64,000 nucleotides of DNA, from contig NZ_LLKN01000002.1 of the NCBI RefSeq assembly GCF_002900095.1, forward strand, positions 1,488,001 through 1,552,000. Reading direction: 5' to 3'. This document shows, piece after piece, positions 9,059-18,471 of this stretch. Both the position numbers and the translations under genes were made by a program. The stretch comes from Salegentibacter mishustinae (GTDB lineage: Bacteria; Bacteroidota; Bacteroidia; Flavobacteriales; Flavobacteriaceae). The notes below the pieces were generated by a model. It saw nothing but the letters and a program-made list of their open reading frames with translations, had not been told where the DNA came from and did no database searches. The stretch's first letter is position 1. Every line of letters starts with the position of its first letter.

Positions 9059-10123
9059 ATGGCAGGAAATTCCTTCGGAAAATTATTTAAACTCACCACT
9101 TTTGGAGAATCCCACGGGCAGGCCATTGGAGGAATTATTGACGGATGTCCGGCAGGAATTCAGCTGGATTTGGAAAAAATACAGTTAGAACTCAATCGTA
9201 GAAAACCAGGTCAATCGGCTATTGTAACGCAAAGAAAAGAACCTGATACTGTAGAGTTTTATTCGGGAATTTTTGAAGAAAAAACTACCGGAACTCCTAT
9301 TGGGTTTGTAATTAAAAATGCCAACCAGAAATCTAAAGATTATTCACATATAAAAGACACCTACCGTCCAAGCCACGCCGATTATACTTACGATGAAAAG
9401 TATGGTGTAAGGGATTATAGAGGTGGCGGAAGATCTTCTGCACGCGAAACTGCCTGTAGGGTAGTGGCAGGCGCTGTGGCGAAACAATTTTTAAAAGATA
9501 TCCAGTTTAATGCCTATACGGCTTCAGTTGGGAAAATTGAACTCGATAAAAATATTAAAGAATTAGATTTTTCTCTTATAGAAACTAACGCCGTTCGTTG
9601 TCCTGATCCTGCTTCCGCAGAAAAAATGGAAGATTATATTAAACAGATTAGAAAAGAAGGCGATACCGTAGGCGGTACCGTACAGTGTGTGATAAAAAAT
9701 ATGCCAAAAGGCCTGGGTGAACCGGTCTTTGATAAACTTCATGCCGAATTAGGGAAGGCCATGCTTTCCATAAATGCCGTAAAAGGTTTTGAATATGGTA
9801 GCGGATTTGAAGGTACTAAAATGAAAGGTAGCGAGCACAACGACCTGTTTAATGAAGACGGCACCACCAGAACCAATTTAAGCGGTGGAATACAAGGCGG
9901 CATTTCAAACGGAATGGATATTTATTTCAATGTAGCCTTTAAACCTGTGGCTACTATTATGCAAAAACAGGAAACTATAAATAAACAAGGCGAAAATGTT
10001 GAAATGCAGGGGAAAGGTAGACACGATCCCTGCGTTGTACCAAGAGCTGTACCCATTGTTGAAGCGATGGCTGCATTGGTAATCGCCGATTATTTACTTC
10101 AGAATAAAAGTTCAAAAATTTAA
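9059..10123 (+). CDS. aroC: Chorismate synthase
   Basis: 354 residues beginning [20 protein letters not shown], the classic AroC N-terminus. It converts 5-enolpyruvylshikimate 3-phosphate to chorismate using reduced FMN, the last step of the shikimate pathway. Further family motifs are present: [29 protein letters not shown] (residues about 103-131), [11 protein letters not shown], and [18 protein letters not shown] at the C-terminus. Length is normal. It has its own promoter and lies 28 bases ahead of the symporter gene, with which it may be cotranscribed. Confidence 0.98.
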   Translation: MAGNSFGKLFKLTTFGESHGQAIGGIIDGCPAGIQLDLEKIQLELNRRKPGQSAIVTQRKEPDTVEFYSGIFEEKTTGTPIGFVIKNANQKSKDYSHIKDTYRPSHADYTYDEKYGVRDYRGGGRSSARETACRVVAGAVAKQFLKDIQFNAYTASVGKIELDKNIKELDFSLIETNAVRCPDPASAEKMEDYIKQIRKEGDTVGGTVQCVIKNMPKGLGEPVFDKLHAELGKAMLSINAVKGFEYGSGFEGTKMKGSEHNDLFNEDGTTRTNLSGGIQGGISNGMDIYFNVAFKPVATIMQKQETINKQGENVEMQGKGRHDPCVVPRAVPIVEAMAALVIADYLLQNKSSKI

Positions 10124-10151
10124 TTGATTTAAATCCTGAAATTTATTTAGC

Positions 10152-11504
10152 ATGAAAAAACTTGCACTGCACTGGCAGATTTTACTTGGAATGGCTGCCG
10201 GGGTTATATTTGCCCTTATTCTTACTAATTTTAGCTGGGGAGCAGAATTTATTGGAGACTGGGTAAAACCCTTCGGTAATATTTTTATCAATGCTTTAAA
10301 GCTTATTGCAGTGCCACTTATTTTGGCTTCTTTAATAAAAGGAATTTCAGATCTTAAAGATATTTCAAAGCTCTCTAAAATGGGAGCTCGTACTATCGGG
10401 ATTTATATTTTCACCACTGTAATCGCCGTTTCCATTGGTCTTGGGATGGTTAACCTTATTAAACCGGGTAACGCAATTACTGCAGAAACGCAACAGGATT
10501 TAATAGCGAGCTACGAGGGAGATGCGTCTGGCGTGAAAGCCAATGCCGATAAACAAAGAGAATCAGGGCCGTTGCAGGCTTTAGAAGATATTGTTCCCGA
10601 TAATATTTTTGCTGCTGCCAGTGATAATGCCAATATGCTGCAAGTTATTTTCTTCGCAATTTTCTTCGGAATTGGCCTTATTCTTATTCCTGAAAAAGAA
10701 GCCAAGCCGGTTAAAGATTTCTTTGATGGTTTCAATGAAGTGATCCTGAAAATGATTGATTTGATCATGCTAACCGCACCTTATGGTGTATTTGCCTTAT
10801 TAGCTGCTCTAGTAGTCGAATCACCAAGTACCGATCTCTTTGCCGCCCTGGCAATGTATGGTGTGACTGTGCTTATAGGTCTAGCTTTAATGATTGGGTT
10901 TTACATTCTTTTAGTTTGGGTTGTTACTAAAAATAAACCATCATTCTTTATTAACGGAATTGCACCAGCACAGTTATTGGCTTTTTCTACCAGTTCCAGT
11001 GCCGCTACTTTACCGGTAACTATGGAAAGAGTAGAAGAGCATATGGGCGTAAGCCGTGAAGTCTCCAGTTTTGTTTTGCCAATTGGCGCTACAATTAATA
11101 TGGATGGAACCAGTCTTTACCAGGCGGTTGCCGCTGTTTTTATTGCGCAGGCCTTTGGTATGGATCTAAGTATTGGTGCGCAACTGGGAATTATCGCTAC
11201 AGCCACTTTAGCCTCTATTGGCTCTGCAGCTGTTCCAGGAGCGGGAATGGTAATGCTGGTAATTGTTCTTGCACAAGCCGGAATTCCAGAAGCAGGATTG
11301 GCGCTTATTTTTGCGGTAGATAGGCCTTTAGATATGTGCCGAACTACTGTAAATGTAACTGGTGATGCCGCAGTATCTCTTATGGTTGCTAAATCTGTAA
11401 ACAAAATGGGCCCACCAAACGTAAAAGAGTGGGACGACGATTATCATCCTGATAGTAATACAGGGGAAAATAAAACTGAATTAGAGAAAAAAGAAAAAGC
11501 TTAA
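10152..11504 (+). CDS. Dicarboxylate/amino acid:cation symporter (DAACS family)
   Basis: A 450-residue inner-membrane carrier of the GltP/GltT/DctA family, taking up glutamate, aspartate or C4-dicarboxylates with Na+ or H+. Visible family elements are about eight hydrophobic spans, the serine-rich loop AFSTSSSAATLPVTM, the NMDGTSLYQ motif, and DRPLDMCRTTVNVTGD close to the C-terminus, which carries the substrate-binding Asp, Arg and Asn. The C-terminal tail is charged and variable. The end overlaps the convergent DCC-family gene by four bases. Substrate preference cannot be read from the sequence. Confidence 0.93.
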   Translation: MKKLALHWQILLGMAAGVIFALILTNFSWGAEFIGDWVKPFGNIFINALKLIAVPLILASLIKGISDLKDISKLSKMGARTIGIYIFTTVIAVSIGLGMVNLIKPGNAITAETQQDLIASYEGDASGVKANADKQRESGPLQALEDIVPDNIFAAASDNANMLQVIFFAIFFGIGLILIPEKEAKPVKDFFDGFNEVILKMIDLIMLTAPYGVFALLAALVVESPSTDLFAALAMYGVTVLIGLALMIGFYILLVWVVTKNKPSFFINGIAPAQLLAFSTSSSAATLPVTMERVEEHMGVSREVSSFVLPIGATINMDGTSLYQAVAAVFIAQAFGMDLSIGAQLGIIATATLASIGSAAVPGAGMVMLVIVLAQAGIPEAGLALIFAVDRPLDMCRTTVNVTGDAAVSLMVAKSVNKMGPPNVKEWDDDYHPDSNTGENKTELEKKEKA

Positions 11505-11914
11505 TCCAGGAATTTAGATTTTAACTCCGGGGTGGGGATCATACAGGATTCTTTTTTTCCATACCAATTATAGCGGTTCCTGGCTACTAAATTGTAGATA
11601 CCATCTCGTAAGCCTTCAGGAATAAACAGGAAGTTTTTAAGAAGAGAATATCCGCCGGAAAGTTCCCTGGAAATCTCCAGGGCAGCGGTAGATTTTTGGT
11701 AATAAGCTACTCCGGGATCGATTAAGATTATTGAATCAAGTTCCTCGGGATCCATACCTCTTTCTGAAACCAGCTTTTTACCAATTTCACTTTGCAAAGA
11801 AGCAAAACGGAAAGAATCTTTTTTGTCGTGTTTAATAATAAAGGTAACTGCGCCGTTACAAAGATTACACACGCCATCAAAAAGAATAATTTTTTTATCT
11901 TTTGGTAATTCCAT
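11501..11914 (-). CDS. Thiol-disulfide oxidoreductase DCC family protein (DUF393)
   Basis: 137 residues. The family-defining DxxCxxC motif is clear near the N-terminus (LFDGVCNLCNGAVTFI, with cysteines at about residues 16 and 19). DCC proteins have a thioredoxin-like fold and are presumed redox-active, but no member is well characterised. The gene sits directly after mutS2 on the same strand with one base between stop and start, so the two are likely an operon; a functional link is not known. Confidence 0.9.
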   Translation of the reverse strand: MELPKDKKIILFDGVCNLCNGAVTFIIKHDKKDSFRFASLQSEIGKKLVSERGMDPEELDSIILIDPGVAYYQKSTAALEISRELSGGYSLLKNFLFIPEGLRDGIYNLVARNRYNWYGKKESCMIPTPELKSKFLD

Positions 11915-11915
11915 C

Positions 11916-14102
11916 TTATTTCTTTTTCATTGCCTGCACCAGTTCCAGTTTCTCTACATCTACCTGCGTGGTAAACATCCCGTAGTTTACCGTGGCTTTT
12001 CCTTTTTCTATTTTATCTAAAGTCCCTACAGAACGGCTGTCTTCTAATCTAACTCTATCACCTATTTTTGGATTAATCTTTGGTTTATTCGCTTCCTGGC
12101 GTTCTTTTTCAGAGATTTTAGCTTTTTCTTCTTTTTTCTTTTTCCGTATTACCGAAACCTCTTTCTTAACTTCTTGCTGAACCTTTTTCTCTTTTTCTTT
12201 TTGGATCCTACGTTGCTTAGCTGATTCTTTTTTACGCTTAGAATTTTCTATTTCTACAAACTTTAGAAACTCGCCAATGAGTTCTTTTTTCTTTTTATTC
12301 TGAAAATATTTCTCACTCAGTTCATTCACCTTTTGGCCCATATTAATGAGTCGCTGGTTGCTATCATATAATTCCTGGTAGCTTTCCAGCTTCTGCTGAA
12401 TCCTGCTATTGGTTTCTTCAAGTTTATCCTTTTCCTGCGCTGCCTTTAATTCCTTAGTCTTTAAAGAATCTGTTGTTTTCTGAAGTTTGGAACGTTCTTT
12501 CTGAAGCTTCGCAATACTTCTGTCAAATCGAATTTTTCCTTTTTCAACTTTTTTACGCGAGCGATTAATCAGGCTATAAGGAATACCATTTTTTTGAGCC
12601 ACTTCAAAAGTGAATGAACTACCGGCTTCCCCAACCTGAAGTTTATAAATAGGTTCCAGGCTATTGGAATCAAAAAGCATATTGGCATTGCTCATATTAG
12701 GCATCTCGTTGGCCAGCTTTTTTAAGTTTGCATAATGCGTGGTTAGGATGCCAAAAGATTCTTTTTCATAAAAAACTTCCAGGAAAGTTTCAGCTAAAGC
12801 ACCGCCGAGTTCTGGATCACTTCCGGTTCCAAATTCATCGATAAGAAAAAGCGTTCTATCATCACATTTCCGAAGAAAATAATTCATATTCTTAAGTCGG
12901 TAGCTATACGTACTCAAATGGTTTTCTATAGATTGATTGTCTCCAATATCAGTAAGTATTTTTTCAAAAAGACACATCCTACTGTATTCGTGCACCGGCA
13001 CTAAAATCCCGCTTTGCAGCATTACCTGTAATAAACCCACGGTTTTTAAAGTAATACTTTTACCACCGGCGTTAGGACCCGAGATCACAATAATCCTGTT
13101 ATCTTTTGCCAGTTCAATACTCTGCGGATAAGTTTTATCGCCTTTCTTCTTATTGCTTAAATAGAGTAGCGGGTGATAGGCATCTTTTAGCTGCATTTCC
13201 CGCTCCTTTGTGATTTTTGGCAATAGACCATTGGTCATTTCAGCATATTTTGCTTTTGCTGCAATTACATCTATTTCGCAAAGCAAATTCTGATAATCTA
13301 TTAAAAGCGGTTTAAAAGGCCGTATTCTATTAGTTAACTCCTTTAAAATCCGTTTTATTTCTTCTTTTTCTTCATACTCAAGATTATTAAGCTCTCGTAT
13401 ATACTGATAAGTGGCTTCCGGTTGAATATAAACTATGCTACCGGTTTTTGAATTGCCTAAAATTCCGCCTTTAACTTTACGGCGGTGCATGGCGCTCACG
13501 GCTAAAACCCTAACATTTTCCACTACACTTTCCCGAATTTCATCTAAATATCCGTAAGAATGATAAGTGGTAAGCGCTTTGGCAAAACTGGAGTTAATCT
13601 GTCCTTTTACAGAATTAATAGAGCGTCTAACCGATTGCAATAGGGGAGAAGCATCATCTTTTAATTCCCCAAATTTATCGATCACACGGCCAATATTATC
13701 TACAATTTCTTTGGTATATTCTACTTCTGCAGTAGTTTTATATAAACTGGGATAATACTCCTCAAATTTTCTAAAAAACTTAATGTGAGTATTTACCGTT
13801 TCTGAAAGGCTTGAAATTTTTCTAAAGCTACCAACTTCTAAAATAGAGTCTTCAATTTCTAGAGTGCGCAGCTCGTTTTTAATAGTTTCAAAACCATGAT
13901 TTGGAATTCGGCTTTCCCTGGTTTTAGAACTTAAATATTCATTGGTTTGGTGAAGTCCGAAAAGTGTTTCATTTCCTGTTTTATAAGGCTGAAGTTTTAA
14001 AGCTTTCTCCTTGCCGGGTCCTGTGATGCATAAATCTGAAATTTGTTGACAAACAACAGGAAATTCAAGGTCTATAAGGCTTTTTGGTGCAATTTTAATC
14101 AT
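11916..14102 (-). CDS. mutS2: MutS2-family DNA-binding ATPase without a Smr domain
   Basis: 728 residues. The MutS core ATPase has Walker A GPNAGGKSITLKTVG, a Walker B-like LFLIDEFGTGSDPELG, and TTHYANLKKLA. N-terminal levers and clamp helices precede it, and a long lysine/glutamate-rich coiled coil (about residues 510-670) follows. MutS2 proteins act on branched DNA or collided ribosomes rather than in mismatch repair. Many have a C-terminal Smr nuclease domain of about 80 residues; here the protein ends in a small KOW/Tudor-like segment (KIGDRVRLEDSRSVGTLDKI) and the Smr domain is absent. It is divergent from ung with overlapping promoters. Confidence 0.92.
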   Translation of the reverse strand: MIKIAPKSLIDLEFPVVCQQISDLCITGPGKEKALKLQPYKTGNETLFGLHQTNEYLSSKTRESRIPNHGFETIKNELRTLEIEDSILEVGSFRKISSLSETVNTHIKFFRKFEEYYPSLYKTTAEVEYTKEIVDNIGRVIDKFGELKDDASPLLQSVRRSINSVKGQINSSFAKALTTYHSYGYLDEIRESVVENVRVLAVSAMHRRKVKGGILGNSKTGSIVYIQPEATYQYIRELNNLEYEEKEEIKRILKELTNRIRPFKPLLIDYQNLLCEIDVIAAKAKYAEMTNGLLPKITKEREMQLKDAYHPLLYLSNKKKGDKTYPQSIELAKDNRIIVISGPNAGGKSITLKTVGLLQVMLQSGILVPVHEYSRMCLFEKILTDIGDNQSIENHLSTYSYRLKNMNYFLRKCDDRTLFLIDEFGTGSDPELGGALAETFLEVFYEKESFGILTTHYANLKKLANEMPNMSNANMLFDSNSLEPIYKLQVGEAGSSFTFEVAQKNGIPYSLINRSRKKVEKGKIRFDRSIAKLQKERSKLQKTTDSLKTKELKAAQEKDKLEETNSRIQQKLESYQELYDSNQRLINMGQKVNELSEKYFQNKKKKELIGEFLKFVEIENSKRKKESAKQRRIQKEKEKKVQQEVKKEVSVIRKKKKEEKAKISEKERQEANKPKINPKIGDRVRLEDSRSVGTLDKIEKGKATVNYGMFTTQVDVEKLELVQAMKKK

Positions 14103-14115
14103 AAATAAATTTCCC

Positions 14116-14123
14116 TACTTTTG
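14116..14123 (+). promoter_or_regulatory. -7 promoter element for ung
   Basis: TACTTTTG, exact TAnnTTTG, about 26 bases upstream of the ung ATG. Transcription would begin near 14130. Confidence 0.6.
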
Positions 14124-14131
14124 AGGTTCTG

Positions 14132-14139
14132 CAAATTTA
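14132..14139 (-). promoter_or_regulatory. -7 promoter element for mutS2
   Basis: The minus strand reads TAAATTTG, exact TAnnTTTG, 30 bases upstream of the mutS2 ATG at 14102. It overlaps the predicted start of the divergent ung transcript, so the two promoters face each other across a 46-base gap. Confidence 0.55.
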
Positions 14140-14148
14140 CTTAATAAA

Positions 14149-14814
14149 ATGAAGGTAGCGATACACCCCAGCTGGAAAAAAGAATTGGCTGATGAATTTG
14201 AAAAAGATTATTTTAAAAATCTTACAGAATTTGTAAAAGCGGAATATAGTGAAAACACCTGCTATCCTAAGGGAAGTGATATATTTTCAGCCTTTGATCA
14301 TTCTACATTTTCAAATACTAAAGTGGTAATTTTAGGTCAAGATCCTTACCACGGGGTGGGACAGGCTAACGGACTTTCCTTCTCGGTTAATGATGGTATT
14401 CAAATACCTCCTTCACTGCAAAACATTTTTAAGGAAATAGCTGAGGATCTTGGAAAGCCGGTTCCAAATTCCGGAAACCTGGAACGTTGGGCGAACCAGG
14501 GTGTTTTATTGCTAAATGCTACTTTAACTGTTAGAGCTCACCAGGCGGGATCTCACCAGAAGAAAGGCTGGGAGCAATTTACCGATAGGGTTATAGAAAT
14601 TATTTCTTCAGAGAAGGAAAACGTGGTGTTCTTGCTTTGGGGTGGCTATGCGAAAAAGAAAGGAGCCAAAATTGACTCCTCTAAGCATCTTATTTTAACC
14701 AGTGGGCATCCTTCCCCTTTAAGTGCGAACCGCGGATATTGGTTCGGTAATAAGCATTTTAGCAAAGCAAATGAATACTTAAAAGAAAACGGAAAAGAGC
14801 CTATTGATTGGTAA
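14149..14814 (+). CDS. ung: Uracil-DNA glycosylase (family 1)
   Basis: 221 residues. It removes uracil from DNA in base-excision repair. The water-activating loop GQDPYHGVGQANGLSFSV (catalytic Asp at about residue 66), the minor-groove loop HPSPLSANRGYWFG and the LLWGGYAKKKG segment are all canonical for UDG family 1. Length matches bacterial Ung. It has its own promoter and is transcribed away from mutS2, so two DNA-maintenance genes share one intergenic control region. Confidence 0.98.
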   Translation: MKVAIHPSWKKELADEFEKDYFKNLTEFVKAEYSENTCYPKGSDIFSAFDHSTFSNTKVVILGQDPYHGVGQANGLSFSVNDGIQIPPSLQNIFKEIAEDLGKPVPNSGNLERWANQGVLLLNATLTVRAHQAGSHQKKGWEQFTDRVIEIISSEKENVVFLLWGGYAKKKGAKIDSSKHLILTSGHPSPLSANRGYWFGNKHFSKANEYLKENGKEPIDW

Positions 14815-14816
14815 TC

Positions 14817-15392
14817 TTAGAATCTGAATCCAAGATTTACATTAAACTGGCCCACAATGGTAGGGGATTTTTCGGTAAACAAATTTCTACCTATTCCTGC
14901 GCCCAGATCTAAAAAGAAACCACCGGTGGAAACAAACTTGCCGCCAACTCCAAATCCAAGTGCGAAATCGGTGTAATCTTGATCTTCATACGAACCGTAA
15001 CCAGAAGTTGAATCGTAAACATAGGAATCATATTCACCGCTGGAAAGCATTCCAAAACCATGAACATAGAATCCGCGGGAATAGCGGTCTCCGAAGAAAT
15101 ATTTGTATTTTCCTGTTAGCGAAAAATCTTTATAAAAAGCATCATCTACGGCTTCCCTGTCTTTGTTTAGAGCCTGGATGAAGGCCTCGATGGCCCAACT
15201 GGAATTTTTGTCTATAATACGCTCATAAGTTAGGTCTAAAGCGCCAAAAGCAACCAGGTTAAGCGCACCGATGCTTAATTCGTTTTGAGTGATATCTCTT
15301 TTGTCGGGAGTTTGATTTTGCTCAGCTATGCTGTCTTGTGCAAAAGTTAAGGTAGAAATAAATAAAAATAATGGTAAAAATAAATTTTTCAT
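14817..15392 (-). CDS. Secreted DUF3575-like outer-membrane protein
   Basis: 191 residues with signal peptide MKNLFLPLFLFISTLTFAQ. The mature start (NELSIGALNLVAFGALDLTYER) matches the opening strands of DUF3575 proteins, which are predicted outer-membrane barrels; the C-terminus ends NVNLGFRF with a terminal Phe. The function of the family is unknown. It is convergent with ung, two bases from its stop, and has the same general character as the barrel protein at 4530-5033. Confidence 0.78.
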   Translation of the reverse strand: MKNLFLPLFLFISTLTFAQDSIAEQNQTPDKRDITQNELSIGALNLVAFGALDLTYERIIDKNSSWAIEAFIQALNKDREAVDDAFYKDFSLTGKYKYFFGDRYSRGFYVHGFGMLSSGEYDSYVYDSTSGYGSYEDQDYTDFALGFGVGGKFVSTGGFFLDLGAGIGRNLFTEKSPTIVGQFNVNLGFRF

Positions 15393-15420
15393 TTAATGGG
15401 GGATGATTGATGAATAATGG

Positions 15421-16272
15421 CTACAAATTATGAATAAATTCTGAAGTGGGCTGTTTTTTTGAAATTAAATTAAGTTCTAGTAGTTTATCCTGTACTTTTT
15501 CTAACTCTTCTTCGGATATTTGTTCCTGACTCCAGGAAGTGATTTCCAACCATTTTTTAATATCTTCTAATTGCTGATCATATCTTTCGGCTAATTTTTC
15601 TGCAATTTTAGGAAGATCCTTAAAGCGATTTGTTTCTTTATTTAAAACTTCAAGCATTCTCTTAATACGCTCTGGTTCATTTTTTAAAGTTTCGTTTCTT
15701 GCTGCGATAACAAAACAAGGCCAGGGCGTTGGGCAATCTGCCAATCTCCTAAAAACGCGTTTATCTACCAATGGTTTTGTGGTAAAGTGCTCCCACATAA
15801 AGTATTGAGCTTTATCTTCTTTTAAAGCTTTTACAGCGCCATCCAGATCCTTTACAATTTCAAATTTAAGATCATCGGTATTCCATTCGTGATTTTGCGC
15901 ATTTACATAAGACATAAGATGGGAACCACTGCCTTTTCTACTAATGGCGGCCTTTGTATTTTTAAGTTCTTCAACCGATTTATATTTTGAACCGGCAGCC
16001 ACATGAATCCCCCAGACTAATGGACTCCCAATATAAGTTTGAATAATCTTGCTTTCATTTCCCGAAATAACATCCTTTACAATTCCTTCAGTTAAAATTA
16101 CAGCAACATCAATTTCCCCCGAACGTAATGCTTTATTCATTTCACCCGTTCCACCTGGAAAATCTTTCCAAATCACATTTAGATCTTTATCCTCAAAAAG
16201 TTTTTCTTCAATACATAAATGCCACGGAAGATTAAAATGTTCGGGTACGCCACCTACTTTTATTGTTTTCAT
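15421..16272 (-). CDS. Solute-binding-protein-like protein without signal peptide
   Basis: 283 residues resembling the periplasmic-binding type 2 fold of SsuA/NMT1-type ABC substrate-binding proteins: KVGGVPEHFNLPWHLCIEEKLF at the N-terminus, FPGGTGEMNKALRSGEIDVAV, and SRKGSGSHLMSYV near residues 110-123. It starts MKTIKVGG with no signal peptide or lipobox, so it is probably cytoplasmic, and no ABC permease or ATPase is adjacent. Its ATG overlaps the ppk1 stop (ATGA), indicating tight coupling to polyphosphate kinase. Ligand and role are unknown; it could be an intracellular ligand sensor or a repurposed binding domain. Confidence 0.75.
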   Translation of the reverse strand: MKTIKVGGVPEHFNLPWHLCIEEKLFEDKDLNVIWKDFPGGTGEMNKALRSGEIDVAVILTEGIVKDVISGNESKIIQTYIGSPLVWGIHVAAGSKYKSVEELKNTKAAISRKGSGSHLMSYVNAQNHEWNTDDLKFEIVKDLDGAVKALKEDKAQYFMWEHFTTKPLVDKRVFRRLADCPTPWPCFVIAARNETLKNEPERIKRMLEVLNKETNRFKDLPKIAEKLAERYDQQLEDIKKWLEITSWSQEQISEEELEKVQDKLLELNLISKKQPTSEFIHNL

Positions 16273-18323
16273 AAGCTATGTTTTTCCTGTAAGTAATTAT
16301 AAATCTCATACTGTGACCGCACCGACTTTTCGTTTTCTCCTTTTTTCACATATTCATTCTTTTCATCGGCATCCTGAATCCTCGCTTTTACATTATCCTT
16401 AAGCTGAATATCAAGAATTTCTTTAAATTCCTGTGCAACATCTTTATCTAGAATAGGGGAGAGCACCTCTATGCGGCGCGAGAGATTACGAGACATCCAA
16501 TCTGCGCTACCGTAATATATCTTTTCGTCGCCTCCATTTTCAAAAATATAAATTCTACCGTGCTCTAAAAAACGATCAACAATACTGGTAATATAAATAT
16601 TTTCACTTAAACCTTCAATTCCTGGAACTAAACAGGTAAATCCGCGAACCAATAATCTTATTTCTACGCCGGCATTACTTGCTTTGTAAAGTAACTCGAT
16701 CATTTCGGGATCTTCAAGACTATTCATTTTGGCCGTGATCTTTGCCTTTTTGCCTTCTCTCGCGTTATCAATTTCGTTATAAATGAGTTTAATAAATTCC
16801 TGACGGGTGGAAAACGGTGAGATTAATAAGTTCTTTTCCCGTGGAATAATTAATTCTCCCTCCAATACTTTAAATAGGCGAGATAATTCTTTCGCTATTT
16901 GTTTATTAGAAGTGAAAATTGCGTGATCACAGTATATTTTGGAAGTCTCACTATTAAAATTCCCCGTACCTATGTATGAATAATTAACCAAATCTTCCCC
17001 TTCCATACGCTGTACCAGCATAATTTTGGAGTGAACCTTAATTTTTGGGTAGGAGTAAATTACATTAGCACCTTTTTCTTCAAACTTACGTCCCCAAATT
17101 ATATTATTTTCTTCGTCAAACCTCGCTTTTGCCTCTACGAATACAGTAACTTGTTTTCCATTTTCTAAGGCTTTTAGTAACAAACTGGTTAGTCTAGACT
17201 CATCTGCCACACGGTAAAGAGATATTTTAATTGCAGTTACGTCTTTATCCTTAACCGCTTGTTCCAGAAATTTTTCAACGTAGGAAAAAGACATATATGG
17301 GAAATGAACCGCCTGGTCTTTTTCTGAAATTGTCTCGAAATAATTCTTGGAATTAGTTAAAACTTTGTGTTCTATTTCGGGCATTTCCTTATAGTGCAGC
17401 TCGGGATTATTTGTAGGATCGGGGAAGGAAAAGAAATCGTTGAAATTATGATATTTTCCACCGGGCATCATATCTATTTTTCCCAACTTCAGAAGTTTTC
17501 TTATTTTCTTATGAAGAAAATCTGGCATTTTAGCATCATATAGCAAACGGGTAGGCTGGCCATCGGTTCTTTGAGCCAGGGAATCATAAATTTTTTCAGC
17601 TAAGACTCCTTCATAAATATCTTCAATATAAAGCTCGGCATCTCGTGAAAGTTTAATTTCATAAACACCTTCTATACTTTGATCTTTAAAAATATCACTT
17701 ACCTGACTTCTAATAATTTCGTCTAAATAAGTGATTGAGTTCTCTTCACCATCACCTTCAAGTTTAACGAATCTTCCGCAGGCATCTACGGGAATATTTA
17801 CAAGCCCAAGCTTTTCCTTATTCGTAAAGCTTACCACCAGGTATAATTCGGCATTTTCCAGGAACAATTCATTTTCTTCTTCAAGATCAATTATTTCTGG
17901 TTTGATATGCTCTTTTATTTTCTGCTGAAAAAAGTCAGCCGCAAATTCTTTTTGAACCTTATTAAAATGATCGGCATCTATTAAATAAATTCCATTTTTA
18001 GCAAGTTCTGGTAGAATTTGTTTCTGGTAGATTTCCCCAAATTTATGTTGCTGAAGTTTAACCTCTTCAAGAATTTCTTTGGTGGTTCTTGTGGGTTTTA
18101 AAGCGAGTTTTTTGCGAATACTTTTCTCTACACGCTTCATTTGCCGAAGCTGCGCCACTCTTACTCTAAAATATTCGTCTAAATTTGATGAAAAAATGGC
18201 CAAAAAACGAATCCGCTCGTAAAGCGGATTGATCTTATCTTCAGCCTCCTGTAAGACTCTCGCGTTAAAACTCAACCAGTTAAGGTCTCTATGCCTTAAT
18301 GGAATTTCTTGTGGTTCCTGCAT
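16269..18323 (-). CDS. ppk1: Polyphosphate kinase 1
   Basis: 684 residues. It polymerises the gamma phosphate of ATP into polyphosphate, reversibly. The N domain starts HRDLNWLSFNARVLQEAEDK, typical of PPK1. The two phospholipase-D-like catalytic domains contain the phospho-acceptor histidine in KIKVHSKIMLV and a second histidine in FLEHGRIYIFENGGDEKIYYG, followed by SADWMSRNLSRRIEVL. Length is usual for the family. The stop overlaps the start of the solute-binding-like gene, so the two form an operon. The 148 bases upstream hold no recognisable gene. Confidence 0.97.
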   Translation of the reverse strand: MQEPQEIPLRHRDLNWLSFNARVLQEAEDKINPLYERIRFLAIFSSNLDEYFRVRVAQLRQMKRVEKSIRKKLALKPTRTTKEILEEVKLQQHKFGEIYQKQILPELAKNGIYLIDADHFNKVQKEFAADFFQQKIKEHIKPEIIDLEEENELFLENAELYLVVSFTNKEKLGLVNIPVDACGRFVKLEGDGEENSITYLDEIIRSQVSDIFKDQSIEGVYEIKLSRDAELYIEDIYEGVLAEKIYDSLAQRTDGQPTRLLYDAKMPDFLHKKIRKLLKLGKIDMMPGGKYHNFNDFFSFPDPTNNPELHYKEMPEIEHKVLTNSKNYFETISEKDQAVHFPYMSFSYVEKFLEQAVKDKDVTAIKISLYRVADESRLTSLLLKALENGKQVTVFVEAKARFDEENNIIWGRKFEEKGANVIYSYPKIKVHSKIMLVQRMEGEDLVNYSYIGTGNFNSETSKIYCDHAIFTSNKQIAKELSRLFKVLEGELIIPREKNLLISPFSTRQEFIKLIYNEIDNAREGKKAKITAKMNSLEDPEMIELLYKASNAGVEIRLLVRGFTCLVPGIEGLSENIYITSIVDRFLEHGRIYIFENGGDEKIYYGSADWMSRNLSRRIEVLSPILDKDVAQEFKEILDIQLKDNVKARIQDADEKNEYVKKGENEKSVRSQYEIYNYLQEKHSL

Positions 18324-18471
18324 TATTGATTAGTGGTTTAATCAAAAATACAAATAAGGGCAGAGGTTTGCTTTTAATATTGTGTTAAATGCTCACGACG
18401 GGAGATTGTAATAAAATTAGGTAGATAGCAATTCTTTACTAATTATTTTAACCCAAGAAACCGGAAAAATT

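Noticed and set aside
16049-16402. 117-codon plus-strand frame
   Set aside because: Antisense across the junction of two well-supported genes (ppk1 and the binding-protein-like gene).
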